Counted from the stretch's first letter, positions 52,496 through 61,163 are shown. The stretch is DNA of 64,000 nt from Sphingobacteriales bacterium (GCA_016719635.1 JADJYT010000016.1:62001-126000); one strand, 5' to 3'. The notes: a model not told the origin generated them from the sequence alone. Numbers and translations are program-made.

Positions 52496-53374
52496 TCAGC
52501 TATTCCTGGAATCTTCGCCCCAGTTTAACTTTTCGCGGAGGGTATTGAGGTAAGAGCTTTCGGGCATCCGCAGCAACTTGAATGAAAAACCGGCTTTGCG
52601 CACTGCCAATTGACAGGTATTATCGACATTCCTGGAACGCGAATCTATGGAACACAGGAAATTATTGGAGCGACACTCCACCTCAAACGACAGTACCGTA
52701 TCATCTGCAATAATAATAGGCCGGGCATTGAGGTTATGCGGTGCAACCGGCGTTAAGACAAACGTTCCGGATGCTGGAAATACGATTGGCCCCCCGCAAC
52801 TCAGCGAATAGGCCGTAGAACCTGTTGGCGTTGCTATAATTAATCCATCCGCCCAGAATGAATTCAGAAACTCCCCGTTCAGATATACATGTACCACAAT
52901 CATGGAAGACGAATCTGTCTTGTGGATGGTAAATTCATTCAACCCATAATTTACCTCTCCGAAAACAGGCTTATTCGTCTCGACGCAAATCAGCGTTCTG
53001 TCTTCAATGGTATAGGTGTTTTGCTCAATGGAGTCTATCAGCTGTTTAATCTCTTCCTTGTGAATATCGGCCAGGAATCCGAGCCTGCCCATATTAATGC
53101 CGGCAACCGGAATCTCGCTGTCGCGCACCAAATGCAGGGTATCCAGCAATGTTCCGTCTCCCCCTAATGTAATCAGTAAATCTATGTTGGCTTTAACATC
53201 CAGATGGCTTCTGAAAAGTTGTATGCTTTGTTTCGGAAGATGTTTTTTTATGGATTTATAGTATTCTTCGTAAACAGATACGGAAAAATTTTTCTGGTAA
53301 AGCTGCTGCAACAACTCCAGCACGAAGGGCGTGTGCTCTTCCTTAAAAATCCTGCTGTATATGCCTATTCTCAT
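52496..53374 (-). CDS. nadK: NAD kinase
   Basis: Cytoplasmic enzyme of 292 aa that makes NADP from NAD and ATP or polyphosphate. The GGDGT motif is in LLITLGGDGTLLDTL (about residues 66-80), the NE dyad in YGLNEFTIHK, and the later TPTGSTAYSLSCGGP forms the dinucleotide loop, ending with LTPVAPHNLNARPI. These are all family hallmarks. The start ATG at 53374 is preceded by only 37 bases after the stop of the Omp85-like gene on the same strand, so they could be co-transcribed. Confidence 0.96.
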   Translation of the reverse strand: MRIGIYSRIFKEEHTPFVLELLQQLYQKNFSVSVYEEYYKSIKKHLPKQSIQLFRSHLDVKANIDLLITLGGDGTLLDTLHLVRDSEIPVAGINMGRLGFLADIHKEEIKQLIDSIEQNTYTIEDRTLICVETNKPVFGEVNYGLNEFTIHKTDSSSMIVVHVYLNGEFLNSFWADGLIIATPTGSTAYSLSCGGPIVFPASGTFVLTPVAPHNLNARPIIIADDTVLSFEVECRSNNFLCSIDSRSRNVDNTCQLAVRKAGFSFKLLRMPESSYLNTLREKLNWGEDSRNS

Positions 53375-53411
53375 TCTATTTTATGGTTATCTTACGCTAA
53401 TCTCCATTACC

Positions 53412-54836
53412 TTACAACGGTTGTTCAAAATGAATATAAAAGCCATGTTGTAAATATCGGTTGCAGCTGTATTCCAACCGCAGCAATTTGTCATTGAAAG
53501 TTACCAAATTTATACCACCTCCAAAACCAAATTGCCATTTATTTCTGTATTGGTTATTTTGTACCGTATAATAATCCCAGGCATAGCCGGCATCAAAATA
53601 AGCGGTAAGATACATATTAAAGGGTAAATATGCCAATGAGGAATTAAGGATGGGCGAATTTTTGGCCTGCAGTTTTTTTAATTTCCTTAATTGCAAATCA
53701 AAGACACGGAAACGGTATTCATTCTTAAATAATAAAAAATGCTGACCGTCTATTACATTAATCTCGTACCCTCTGATGGCATTTGTTTCGTATCCGAATG
53801 ATTTCACAGGCTGCAAACTGTAAGGTTGACGGAGTGGCCATGAAACCTGACCTTTTATCATAGCCGCTGCGGAAAAACGGGGATGTTTTTTCCATAACAG
53901 GTACTTGCTGAACTGGACACCGGCGGTGGTCATTCTCGTTTTCATGAATCCCAATCCGTAGTTGGTAAAATTAGCGGCAAAGTACCAGCCGTCAGTCGGA
54001 TAAGTCCTGATATTCCGGTAATCCGACACAAACGTATAACCTAACTTAAAAGCATGCTGATGCCGTGCGCTATCCAGGAAATAATCCGGATTCGCATGAT
54101 GTACCGAATCGCTGATGGCACTGAAGCCGTAACCAATCTGAAAATAATGTGTGTTATGAATTTTCTTCCGGTAAGAAATCTGCTGTGTGATCTGAATTTT
54201 TTGCAACTGCCAGGATGTTCCCAGATTCATGAAGGCCAGTTCATCATCCAGCGTATTGAAGGCAATGCGCTTACTGCGCGACATATTGAACAAGATCGAC
54301 AATCCAACCTGCTCTTTCCTTCTGTTGAACTGCGGAATGGAATACCCAATATCCAGCCGCTGGGCGAAACCAAAGCTCATGGCAAAATACAGGCGGTCGT
54401 TTCTGCCCGAAAGGTTATCCCAGTTCAGTTGTAATCCATATTGCAGACGTCTGAAATCATGACGATACTGCCTCCACCATTCCGCTACGTTACGGTCGGC
54501 AAACGCTATGATTGGTGCGGGTAAGATCACCCATCGTTCTCTAACCTTAATGATCAGGTCCAGGCTGTCTTCCTCCCAGTTCTTTATATTGACGTTGACA
54601 TCGTTAAATAACTTGAGATTGAAGATATTGAGCCTGTTCTGCAATATGACAGCATCCATATCTTTTGCAGGGAAAGAATCATTCTGATGAATGGTCATTT
54701 CACGAAGGATGACAAAAGGTTTCGTTTTCTTGTTTCCCTCAATATAAATATTCCTGACTTTCAGAAAACGCGTGCTGTCTTGTGCGTAAGACAAGCAGGA
54801 ACAGAAAATTAACTGTAAAAAAAAGATTTTCTTCAA
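53412..54836 (-). CDS. Omp85-family outer-membrane protein with one POTRA domain
   Basis: Outer-membrane beta-barrel of 474 aa. A signal peptide (to about residue 19, LSYAQ) is followed by one POTRA-like domain (KVRNIYIEGNKKTKPFVILREM) of about 75 residues and a barrel of about 16 strands of alternating aromatic and small residues. The start is TTG at 54836; an exact -7 box TACCTTTG is 17 bases upstream and supports it. With a single POTRA it is shorter than BamA (5) or TamA (3) and may be a translocator for surface proteins or lipids. It starts the unit that continues with nadK. Confidence 0.8.
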   Translation of the reverse strand: MKKIFFLQLIFCSCLSYAQDSTRFLKVRNIYIEGNKKTKPFVILREMTIHQNDSFPAKDMDAVILQNRLNIFNLKLFNDVNVNIKNWEEDSLDLIIKVRERWVILPAPIIAFADRNVAEWWRQYRHDFRRLQYGLQLNWDNLSGRNDRLYFAMSFGFAQRLDIGYSIPQFNRRKEQVGLSILFNMSRSKRIAFNTLDDELAFMNLGTSWQLQKIQITQQISYRKKIHNTHYFQIGYGFSAISDSVHHANPDYFLDSARHQHAFKLGYTFVSDYRNIRTYPTDGWYFAANFTNYGLGFMKTRMTTAGVQFSKYLLWKKHPRFSAAAMIKGQVSWPLRQPYSLQPVKSFGYETNAIRGYEINVIDGQHFLLFKNEYRFRVFDLQLRKLKKLQAKNSPILNSSLAYLPFNMYLTAYFDAGYAWDYYTVQNNQYRNKWQFGFGGGINLVTFNDKLLRLEYSCNRYLQHGFYIHFEQPL

Positions 54837-54852
54837 AACTCAGAATTCCACA

Positions 54853-54860
54853 CAAAGGTA
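54853..54860 (-). promoter_or_regulatory. -7 promoter box of the Omp85-like gene
   Basis: On the minus strand TACCTTTG matches TAnnTTTG exactly, 16 bases before the TTG start at 54836. Confidence 0.6.
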
Positions 54861-54943
54861 CGAGAATAAATGCTGACATTTGGGTGCAACAGTATGTGGA
54901 AATGTGAAGAAATGGTTAGCCGACAATGGTTGTTCCCTGAATA

Positions 54944-55549
54944 CTAATGATATAAAAAGAGTCCGAGCATCTGGCCAAATATTCCGATAATAAAACCAGC
55001 ATATACTTCCTGGAGTGTGTGTGCTCCAAGATAAAGACGTGCGCTCGCTATGGCTCCTGTTAGTACAACCATGATTAGAAAGAAGTAACTGACATCCGTC
55101 TGAGAAAAAAACAACATCGTCATAACCGCCATCAGTGCTCCGCTGATGCCCACCATGTGCAGGCTCAGTTTGTAAAAAACATTAATGACAAATGAAATAA
55201 AAAGAGATACCAGTGCACCCATCATGAAAATCATCATCATATAGGGAAAATTTGTCTTGCGCATGGCAAGATAAGCCCACACATAAAATACAATGGTCGC
55301 AACCAGCGGTATGATACGTTGTTTGTTATCAGGCATGGATAAGCTGTCAATAAATCCGAGTTTCCTCATCAGGAGAATTGAGATGGCCGGAAACATAAAC
55401 GTATTGATAAAAACTATCGCAATCACCACTCCCGCCGGCATGCCGGCAAAAGAAAACGGGTTTGAATACAATAAAAAAAGTGCCATCCAGGCGGGGATAG
55501 CCAGTGGATGAAAAAGATAGGAGAGTAAATGAGAGAATGTCCTGATCAC
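54944..55549 (-). CDS. PAP2-superfamily membrane phosphatase-like protein
   Basis: Membrane protein of 201 aa with about six helices. The C-terminal part recalls a PAP2 core: SLHMVGISG takes the place of the PSGH motif with a His shifted by one, and ARLYLGAHTLQEVYAGF replaces SRxxxxxHxxxD, with Glu in the position of the last Asp. The first motif (KxxxxxxRP) is not clear, though KQRIIPL occurs early. So it may be an undecaprenyl-pyrophosphate or phosphatidate phosphatase of divergent kind, or an inactive relative. It stands alone between two minus-strand genes. Confidence 0.72.
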   Translation of the reverse strand: MIRTFSHLLSYLFHPLAIPAWMALFLLYSNPFSFAGMPAGVVIAIVFINTFMFPAISILLMRKLGFIDSLSMPDNKQRIIPLVATIVFYVWAYLAMRKTNFPYMMMIFMMGALVSLFISFVINVFYKLSLHMVGISGALMAVMTMLFFSQTDVSYFFLIMVVLTGAIASARLYLGAHTLQEVYAGFIIGIFGQMLGLFLYH

Positions 55550-55600
55550 CGTTTGTTGGATTGAATAAATTTAAAGTATGTTAATTAGATAGTCCTGTAG

Positions 55601-57079
55601 TTACAATTCCTTTCGCAATCTTGCGACAGGAATATTCATCTGTTCGCGATATTTAGCAACTGTCCTGCGAGCAATATTGTATCCTTTCGCTTTCAATTGT
55701 TCGGTCAGGTACTCATCGCTTAACGGTTTGGATTTATCCTCCACGGCGATTAAATCCTCCAGGATCTTTTTCACCTCGCGGGTAGACACCTCTTCCCCTC
55801 CTTCCATCTGAAGGCCTTCTGAGAAAAAATGCTTTAATGAAAAAACACCAAATTCTGTCTGGCAATATTTGCTGTTTGCCACACGCGAGACGGTCGAAAT
55901 GTCCAACCCTGTGATTTCAGCAATATCTTTCAGAATCATCGGACGGAGCTTCATCTCATCGCCGGTCAAGAAATATTCTTTCTGAAAAGAAACAATAGCC
56001 TCCATAGTCACAAACAGCGTATGCTGGCGCTGTTTGATGGCATCTATAAACCATTTTGCCGCATCTATTTTTTGTTTGATGAATACGACCGCTTCTTTCT
56101 GTTTCTTGTCCTTCATACTGCCCTTCCCGTAGGAGGTCAGCATTTCCTTGAAGGAATCGCTGATACGCAGATCCGGTGCATTTTTCCCGTTCAGCAACAC
56201 TTCCAGTTCCCCGTTATTATTTTCAACGGTAAAGTCCGGAATAATCGTCTGATGATTCACAGTTGCAGAAGATTCGCCGGCGCCGCCCGGTTTCGGATTC
56301 AGGTGGAGAATGATATCCAACGATTTTTTCAGTTGCGCTTCATCAATATCCAGCGACTTCATAAGTTTGTCGTAGTGCTTTTTGGTGAAGGCATCAAACT
56401 GATTCGTAATGATTTTCAGCGCGAGTTTTACATTCGGATTCTGTTCCTTTCGTTCCAGCTGTATTTGCAGGCACTCCTGCAGATTACGTGCACCCACACC
56501 GGGCGGATCAAACCGATGGATGGTTCGGAGCACTTCTTCGATTTCCGCTTCAGTCGTCGTCAGGTTCTTCTGGAAAGCCAGGTCATCCACTATGGCATCC
56601 AGTTCTCTGCGCAGATAGCCATCGTCATCGATACTGCCAATCAGCTGATCAGCTATCTGCCATTCGTGCTCATCCAGATCCAGCAGATGGAGCTGCTCAT
56701 CCAGAAAATCGTGAAAGGTTTTGCCGACTGCAAATGGGGTAGATTTTTTTTCTTCCTTGCCTCTGTAATCGCTTTCATCGCTGTTGTAATCGAAATCGTC
56801 CTTGGTATATTCCTGCACATCTAAACTGTCCGCAAAGTCATCATCCGCTTTATCTTCAAAGGATTCATCTTCCTCATCCCGTATTTGCTCCGGCTCGGAC
56901 AAATCTTCTTTTTCTCCATCATAATCCGACAAGCTTTCCTCGAGCGCAGGATTAATTTCCAGTTCTTCTTTGATACGTTGTTCCAGGTTGGCGGTAGGAA
57001 CTTGCAGTAATTTCATCAACTGTATCTGTTGAGGTGATAGTTTTTGAAGTAATTTCTGTGACAGTCTTTGATGAAGCAT
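55601..57079 (-). CDS. rpoN: RNA polymerase sigma-54 factor
   Basis: Alternative sigma factor of 492 aa that requires enhancer-binding AAA+ activators. Region I is the Gln/Leu-rich start (QKLLQKLSPQQIQLMKLLQ), which holds the polymerase in a closed state. A long acidic region II follows (residues about 45-110), then the core-binding and HTH regions. The RpoN box ARRTVAKYRE near the C-terminus reads the -24 element. All parts are present. The start ATG at 57079 fits region I. No RpoN-activator gene is in the window. Its target promoters (GG-N10-GC) were not searched systematically. Confidence 0.96.
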   Translation of the reverse strand: MLHQRLSQKLLQKLSPQQIQLMKLLQVPTANLEQRIKEELEINPALEESLSDYDGEKEDLSEPEQIRDEEDESFEDKADDDFADSLDVQEYTKDDFDYNSDESDYRGKEEKKSTPFAVGKTFHDFLDEQLHLLDLDEHEWQIADQLIGSIDDDGYLRRELDAIVDDLAFQKNLTTTEAEIEEVLRTIHRFDPPGVGARNLQECLQIQLERKEQNPNVKLALKIITNQFDAFTKKHYDKLMKSLDIDEAQLKKSLDIILHLNPKPGGAGESSATVNHQTIIPDFTVENNNGELEVLLNGKNAPDLRISDSFKEMLTSYGKGSMKDKKQKEAVVFIKQKIDAAKWFIDAIKQRQHTLFVTMEAIVSFQKEYFLTGDEMKLRPMILKDIAEITGLDISTVSRVANSKYCQTEFGVFSLKHFFSEGLQMEGGEEVSTREVKKILEDLIAVEDKSKPLSDEYLTEQLKAKGYNIARRTVAKYREQMNIPVARLRKEL

Positions 57080-57223
57080 GTATGTTTATATCTTAAAGGA
57101 AAGCAAATGCCATCCCGGCACGAAAATAAGCATTTGAGGGAAATTAAAGAACGCCGATTCGTACTGTTTACATAAAAATCGATCTTTTCTGCGGTTTATC
57201 TTCTTGAACAAGTTTTTAAAGGA

Positions 57224-58249
57224 TTACTGCACAACCATTTCACTGGTATAAGAATCTTTTAATCCGTCACCTAAAGGAGTCGCGACTCCATTTTTCCAGT
57301 ATTTAGCAACGTCATAAGTGCCGTTATATTCATTTCCGGAAACAAAAATATCCGAACCAGATATGGCCATAGATGAAACCTCGGCGTACTTTGTGCCATC
57401 AGTCATGGGTACTGCTATACCATTCTTCCAGTATTTAGCAACACTTTCACTTCCATTACCTTCATATCCAACTACATATATATCACCATTTTTCACAAAA
57501 ATCTTTCTGGCAAAAGAGAAAAAAGTGGAGCCCAACTGAAATGCGATTCCGTTTTTCCAATATTTAGCTATTGGTGTTATGCCTGAATACTCATATCCGC
57601 ATACATATACATCCGTTCCTCCCACAAATATGGAAAATGCTCTTGCGTGTTTCGTTCCATCCGTCAGACTCACAGGCACGCCATTTTTCCAATATTTGGC
57701 AACTTCTCTTGTTCCCGTGCTGCCACTTTGTTCAAAGCCCGCAATGTAAACATCTGATCCGGCAATGAACATCGAGCTTGCTATTGCTCTATATGTTCCA
57801 TTCGTAATATTTTGAGGCACATCATTTTTCCATAATTTAATCACGTATTGTAGCGTCGTTGCGCTTTCCTCACCTCCAACTACCAATAAATCTGATCCCA
57901 CAAGCGCAATATCATTAGCATACGCATTTTGTACTCCTCCTGACAAAGAAGTTGCTACGCCATTTTTCCAGTACTTTGCTACATTGACGCTACCATTGCT
58001 TTCATATCCTGCAACATACACATCACTACCGGAAACAAACAGACCGTCAGCACTTGCATACTTTGTACCATCCGTCAAATTTGTTTCTATACCATTCTTC
58101 CACAGTTTAGCCCTGTATGTCGATCCGGATGAACTGACTCTTTCGCTTCCTACAATAAAAACGTCCGGAGTTCGGGTATTCTCTTTCTTACAGGAGAACG
58201 ACGAAAAAACCGCCAGAAAAATAAATAGATTTAATAATTGCTTTTTCAT
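57224..58249 (-). CDS. Seven-bladed beta-propeller lipoprotein A
   Basis: Lipoprotein of 341 aa: the signal ends SSFSC, Cys at residue 20. Seven repeats of about 44 residues follow, each with the core VAKYWKNG, then LTDGT and DVYVAGYE. The first blade is partly closed by an N-terminal strand (DVFIVGSER), the usual Velcro of a seven-bladed propeller. No catalytic residues are evident; propellers of this type bind ligands or proteins at the surface. It is a paralogue of the protein at 58591-59604 (same repeat, about half the residues shared in the best blades). A displaced asnS 3' end lies between the two genes, upstream of this one. Confidence 0.85.
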   Translation of the reverse strand: MKKQLLNLFIFLAVFSSFSCKKENTRTPDVFIVGSERVSSSGSTYRAKLWKNGIETNLTDGTKYASADGLFVSGSDVYVAGYESNGSVNVAKYWKNGVATSLSGGVQNAYANDIALVGSDLLVVGGEESATTLQYVIKLWKNDVPQNITNGTYRAIASSMFIAGSDVYIAGFEQSGSTGTREVAKYWKNGVPVSLTDGTKHARAFSIFVGGTDVYVCGYEYSGITPIAKYWKNGIAFQLGSTFFSFARKIFVKNGDIYVVGYEGNGSESVAKYWKNGIAVPMTDGTKYAEVSSMAISGSDIFVSGNEYNGTYDVAKYWKNGVATPLGDGLKDSYTSEMVVQ

Positions 58250-58299
58250 TTTATGATTTTATAAACTAAAAGTAGACAGAATCATAAACTTCCACAACT

Positions 58300-58335
58300 A
58301 AAGTTAGTATCCGTAAACTTCGGATTAGAATTCGT
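58300..58335 (-). promoter_or_regulatory. Conserved element upstream of propeller gene A
   Basis: These 36 bases match 59656-59690 at 29 of 35 compared positions and lie at the same place between an asnS 3' end and a propeller gene. The core TTCTAATC(C/A)GAA is close to a palindrome. Confidence 0.5.
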
Positions 58336-58366
58336 TAATTATTGAGTTGAAATCAGGCCAAAGTGT

Positions 58367-58406
58367 TTAAAATTCTGCACTCTTAGGTGTCCTAGGAAAC
58401 GGAATG
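58367..58406 (-). pseudogene. Displaced 3' end of an asnS gene
   Basis: On the minus strand these 40 bases encode IPFPRTPKSAEF and stop, exactly the C-terminus of the intact asnS. They differ from its end (59725-59764) at five bases, each synonymous, and the stop is TAA rather than TGA. Upstream similarity stops abruptly at 58406. The DNA from 58407 to the next gene (58590) shows no feature that I can name. The whole gap 58250-58590 thus holds this remnant, the shared upstream element and unassigned sequence. Confidence 0.8.
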
Positions 58407-58590
58407 GAAATCTCTTAGCCGGATGTGTAAACAATTGGATTGACAGGTCTGTCGACCAGCTCTCTAATGCAATACACAATAACTGAGAAAAAATAATAGA
58501 TGAATATTGCTGCATCTCATGGATTAAAATTAATGCACCTTGAATTGGCAAAAAAGATATTAAATCGTTGTTTGTTTGTTTAAATATTTT

Positions 58591-59604
58591 CTATTTCACA
58601 CAAATGCCATTGATATAAGCGTACTCAGCACCGTCGGAAAGCGTAACCGGCACTCCGTTTTTCCAGTACCTGGCAACATCTACTGTCCCATTGTATTCAT
58701 TACCTGCAACATAGATATCGGTTCCGGATATGAAGATTGAAGTGGTCTCTGCATAATTAGTGCCATCCGTCAAACTTACCGGCTCACCATTCTTCCAGTA
58801 TTTTGCAACTGCCTCCATTCCGTTCGATTCTTCACCGGTAACGTAAATGTCACTATTTATAACCTGTATATCTTTTGCTCTGGCTGTCTTGGTGCCATCG
58901 GTCAAACTTACGGCTACTCCGTTTTTCCAGTATTTTGCAATTGGAGTAAAACCAGAATTGTTTTCCTGCCCTGCTGCGTAAACATCAGCACCCGAGACTA
59001 CTATGGAATTTGCCTGTGCATCTTTAGTTCCATCTGATAAATTAACGGCTACGCCGTTTTTCCAATACTTTGCGACTCTTTTTGTTCCGTTTGATTCGTA
59101 ACCTGCCACATAAACCTGGCCAGAAACAACAAAAATGGAAAGACCTGCAGCTTCGTTGTTACCGTTTGTAAGGGTAACCGGAATTCCGTTTTTCCAGTAC
59201 ATAGCAATACTCTTGGTGGTAACCAAACTATTCTCATATCCAGCAACATACACATCTCCGTCTGACACAACTATACAATATGCGCCAGCAGACTTGGTTC
59301 CATCAGTCAGGTTGGTCGATATACCGTTCTTCCAGTATTTTGCAACAAACCTAATTCCGGGTCTTTCGGAACCTGCTATATAGACATCATCGCCAGATAT
59401 AAAAATGGAGCTTGCAACAGCGTCATTTATTCCATCTGACAAATTGGTAAGTACGCCATTCTTCCAGTATTTTGCAACGTATGGAGTACCATATTCCGTT
59501 CCAACAGCATGAACTTCGGGTGTATTGTTTTTACCGTCTTTTTTACAGGAAGCAGCTAGCATCGCTATCATCCATAAGAGTGTTACAACTGAAATGCTTT
59601 TCAA
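58591..59604 (-). CDS. Seven-bladed beta-propeller lipoprotein B
   Basis: Lipoprotein of 337 aa: the signal ends LAASC, Cys at residue 20. The start is TTG at 59604; the only later ATG would cut the signal. Seven repeats of about 44 residues with VAKYWKNG, LTDGTK and DVYVAGYE define a seven-bladed propeller, with the closing strand PEVHAVGTEYG at the N-terminus. Paralogue of propeller A. It lies directly behind asnS, between the real asnS 3' end and the displaced copy. A 16-mer promoter identical to that of the lipoprotein at 18677-19369 stands ten bases before the TTG. Function unknown; probably a surface binding module. Confidence 0.85.
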   Translation of the reverse strand: MKSISVVTLLWMIAMLAASCKKDGKNNTPEVHAVGTEYGTPYVAKYWKNGVLTNLSDGINDAVASSIFISGDDVYIAGSERPGIRFVAKYWKNGISTNLTDGTKSAGAYCIVVSDGDVYVAGYENSLVTTKSIAMYWKNGIPVTLTNGNNEAAGLSIFVVSGQVYVAGYESNGTKRVAKYWKNGVAVNLSDGTKDAQANSIVVSGADVYAAGQENNSGFTPIAKYWKNGVAVSLTDGTKTARAKDIQVINSDIYVTGEESNGMEAVAKYWKNGEPVSLTDGTNYAETTSIFISGTDIYVAGNEYNGTVDVARYWKNGVPVTLSDGAEYAYINGICVK

Positions 59605-59613
59605 CTTTAAATA

Positions 59614-59629
59614 TTTATACTTAAAGATA
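59614..59629 (-). promoter_or_regulatory. Promoter-like 16-mer of propeller gene B
   Basis: On the minus strand TATCTTTAAGTATAAA, identical to 19380-19395. The spacing to the start codon is ten bases here and eleven there. Confidence 0.45.
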
Positions 59630-59655
59630 AAACAACTTAAAGAACCCTGCTTGAA

Positions 59656-59690
59656 AAATTAGTATACGTACGCTTCTGATTAGAAGTCGT
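59656..59690 (-). promoter_or_regulatory. Conserved element upstream of propeller gene B
   Basis: Matches 58300-58335 at 29 of 35 positions. On the minus strand it contains TTCTAATCAGAA, a perfect TTCT/AGAA inverted repeat. Confidence 0.5.
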
Positions 59691-59724
59691 AACATCACAC
59701 TTCGTAAATAGTACTAAAAAATAA

Positions 59725-59764
59725 TCAGAACTCTGCACTTTTTGGTGTCCTAGGAAACGGAATG
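59725..59764 (-). repeat. asnS 3' end, copy matched by 58367-58406
   Basis: This is the native end of asnS; 35 of 40 bases match the displaced copy and all five changes are synonymous. It includes the 8-bp palindrome TCCTAGGA. Confidence 0.85.
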
Positions 59765-61146
59765 ACATCGCGGATATTACTCATACCGGTAACAAATAAT
59801 ACCAGACGTTCAAATCCAAGTCCGAATCCGGCGTGCGGACAGGTACCGTATTGTCTGGTTTCGAGGTACCACCAGATGCTTTCTTCCGGAATACCGACTT
59901 CTGCCGCACGGCGTTTCAGTTTTTCATAATCCTCTTCCCGCTGTGAGCCGCCAATGATTTCACCGATACCCGGAAACAACACATCCATCGCCCGAACGGT
60001 TTTCCCGTCTTCGCTCTGCTTCATGTAGAACGCTTTTATATGTGCAGGATAGTCGGTCAGAATCACCGGTTTTTTAAAATGTTTCTCAACCAGATAACGT
60101 TCGTGTTCACTTTGCAAATCAGTACCCCAATCCACCGGAAACTGGAATTTTTTCTTCGCATTTTTCAAAATTTCCACGGCTGATGAATAGGTCAGTCGTT
60201 CAAATTTATTTTCCACCACAAACTTCAGTCGGTCAATTAATCCAAGTTCATTGCGTTCATTCTGTGGTTTCTGCTTTTCTTCTTCAGCGGCTCTTCCGTC
60301 CAGCAGCTTCAATTCATCCGCACAATTATCCAGTGCGTATTTCACAAGATACTGGACAAAATTTTCCGCCAGATCCATGTTATCTTCCAGTTCGTAAAAT
60401 GCCATTTCCGGCTCTATCATCCAAAATTCAGCCAGATGGCGGGAAGTATTGGAGTTTTCGGCTCTGAAGGTGGGGCCAAATGTGTACACTTTAGATAATG
60501 CCATCGCCCCCAGCTCGCCTTCCAGTTGTCCGCTTACGGTAAGATTGGTTTCTTTCCCGAAAAAATCTTCCTTATAGTTGATGCTTCCGTCTTCATTCTT
60601 CGGCGGATTTTTTAAGTCCAATGTAGTAACATGAAACATCTCTCCCGCACCTTCCGCATCCGAACCGGTGATAATGGGTGTGTGGAGATAATAAAATCCA
60701 TGGTCATTGAAATATTTGTGAATGGCGAATGCCAGCGCGTGTCTGATTCTCAGAATTGCGCCGAACGTTTGTGTACGAGGACGCAGGTGAGCAATCTCCC
60801 GTAAGAATTCCAGAGAATGTCTTTTAGGCTGAAGTTTATACGTGGCATCTGCAATTCCATAAATTGTAATATTCTCCGCTTTTAATTCAATCGCCTGCTG
60901 CCCCTGAGAAGCCACCAGTTCTCCGTCCACGCCGATACATGCCCCGGTCAGAATCTTATCGATGGTTGCCTGCGGAATGGAACCCCCTTCCACTACTACC
61001 TGTAAATTCTGCACAGTTGTCCCGTCATTTAAATTGATAAATGCCACATTTTTACTGTCCCGTATCGTGCGTACCCATCCGCGTGCCGTTATTTTGTCAC
61101 CCGGTTTTGCATCTTTAAAAATATCCCTAATGGTTGGCTTGCTCAT
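59725..61146 (-). CDS. asnS: Asparagine--tRNA ligase
   Basis: Class IIb synthetase of 473 aa charging tRNA-Asn. The N-terminal OB fold starts MSKPTIRDIFKDAKPGDKIT and binds the anticodon. The catalytic core has VYTFGPTFRAENSNTSRHLA (motif 2) and the final GLGFERLVLFVTGMSNIRDV (motif 3). The ATG at 61146 is chosen over a longer frame to 61257 because the upper part runs over the promoter and has no similarity. A good Bacteroidota promoter (-33 TTG, 19 bases, -7 TATTTTTG) lies just upstream. The last 40 bases are repeated at 58367-58406 with only synonymous changes. Downstream come two propeller genes. Confidence 0.97.
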   Translation of the reverse strand: MSKPTIRDIFKDAKPGDKITARGWVRTIRDSKNVAFINLNDGTTVQNLQVVVEGGSIPQATIDKILTGACIGVDGELVASQGQQAIELKAENITIYGIADATYKLQPKRHSLEFLREIAHLRPRTQTFGAILRIRHALAFAIHKYFNDHGFYYLHTPIITGSDAEGAGEMFHVTTLDLKNPPKNEDGSINYKEDFFGKETNLTVSGQLEGELGAMALSKVYTFGPTFRAENSNTSRHLAEFWMIEPEMAFYELEDNMDLAENFVQYLVKYALDNCADELKLLDGRAAEEEKQKPQNERNELGLIDRLKFVVENKFERLTYSSAVEILKNAKKKFQFPVDWGTDLQSEHERYLVEKHFKKPVILTDYPAHIKAFYMKQSEDGKTVRAMDVLFPGIGEIIGGSQREEDYEKLKRRAAEVGIPEESIWWYLETRQYGTCPHAGFGLGFERLVLFVTGMSNIRDVIPFPRTPKSAEF

Positions 61147-61163
61147 AACATTCAATTGAACGA

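Noticed and set aside
56021..56824. Plus-strand frame of 267 codons opposite rpoN
   Set aside because: Antisense shadow of intact rpoN; the translation is not protein-like in composition.
58339..58551. Minus-strand frame of 70 codons over the displaced asnS end
   Set aside because: It uses a different frame from the asnS remnant, has no signal peptide or known motif, and lies in a remnant region.
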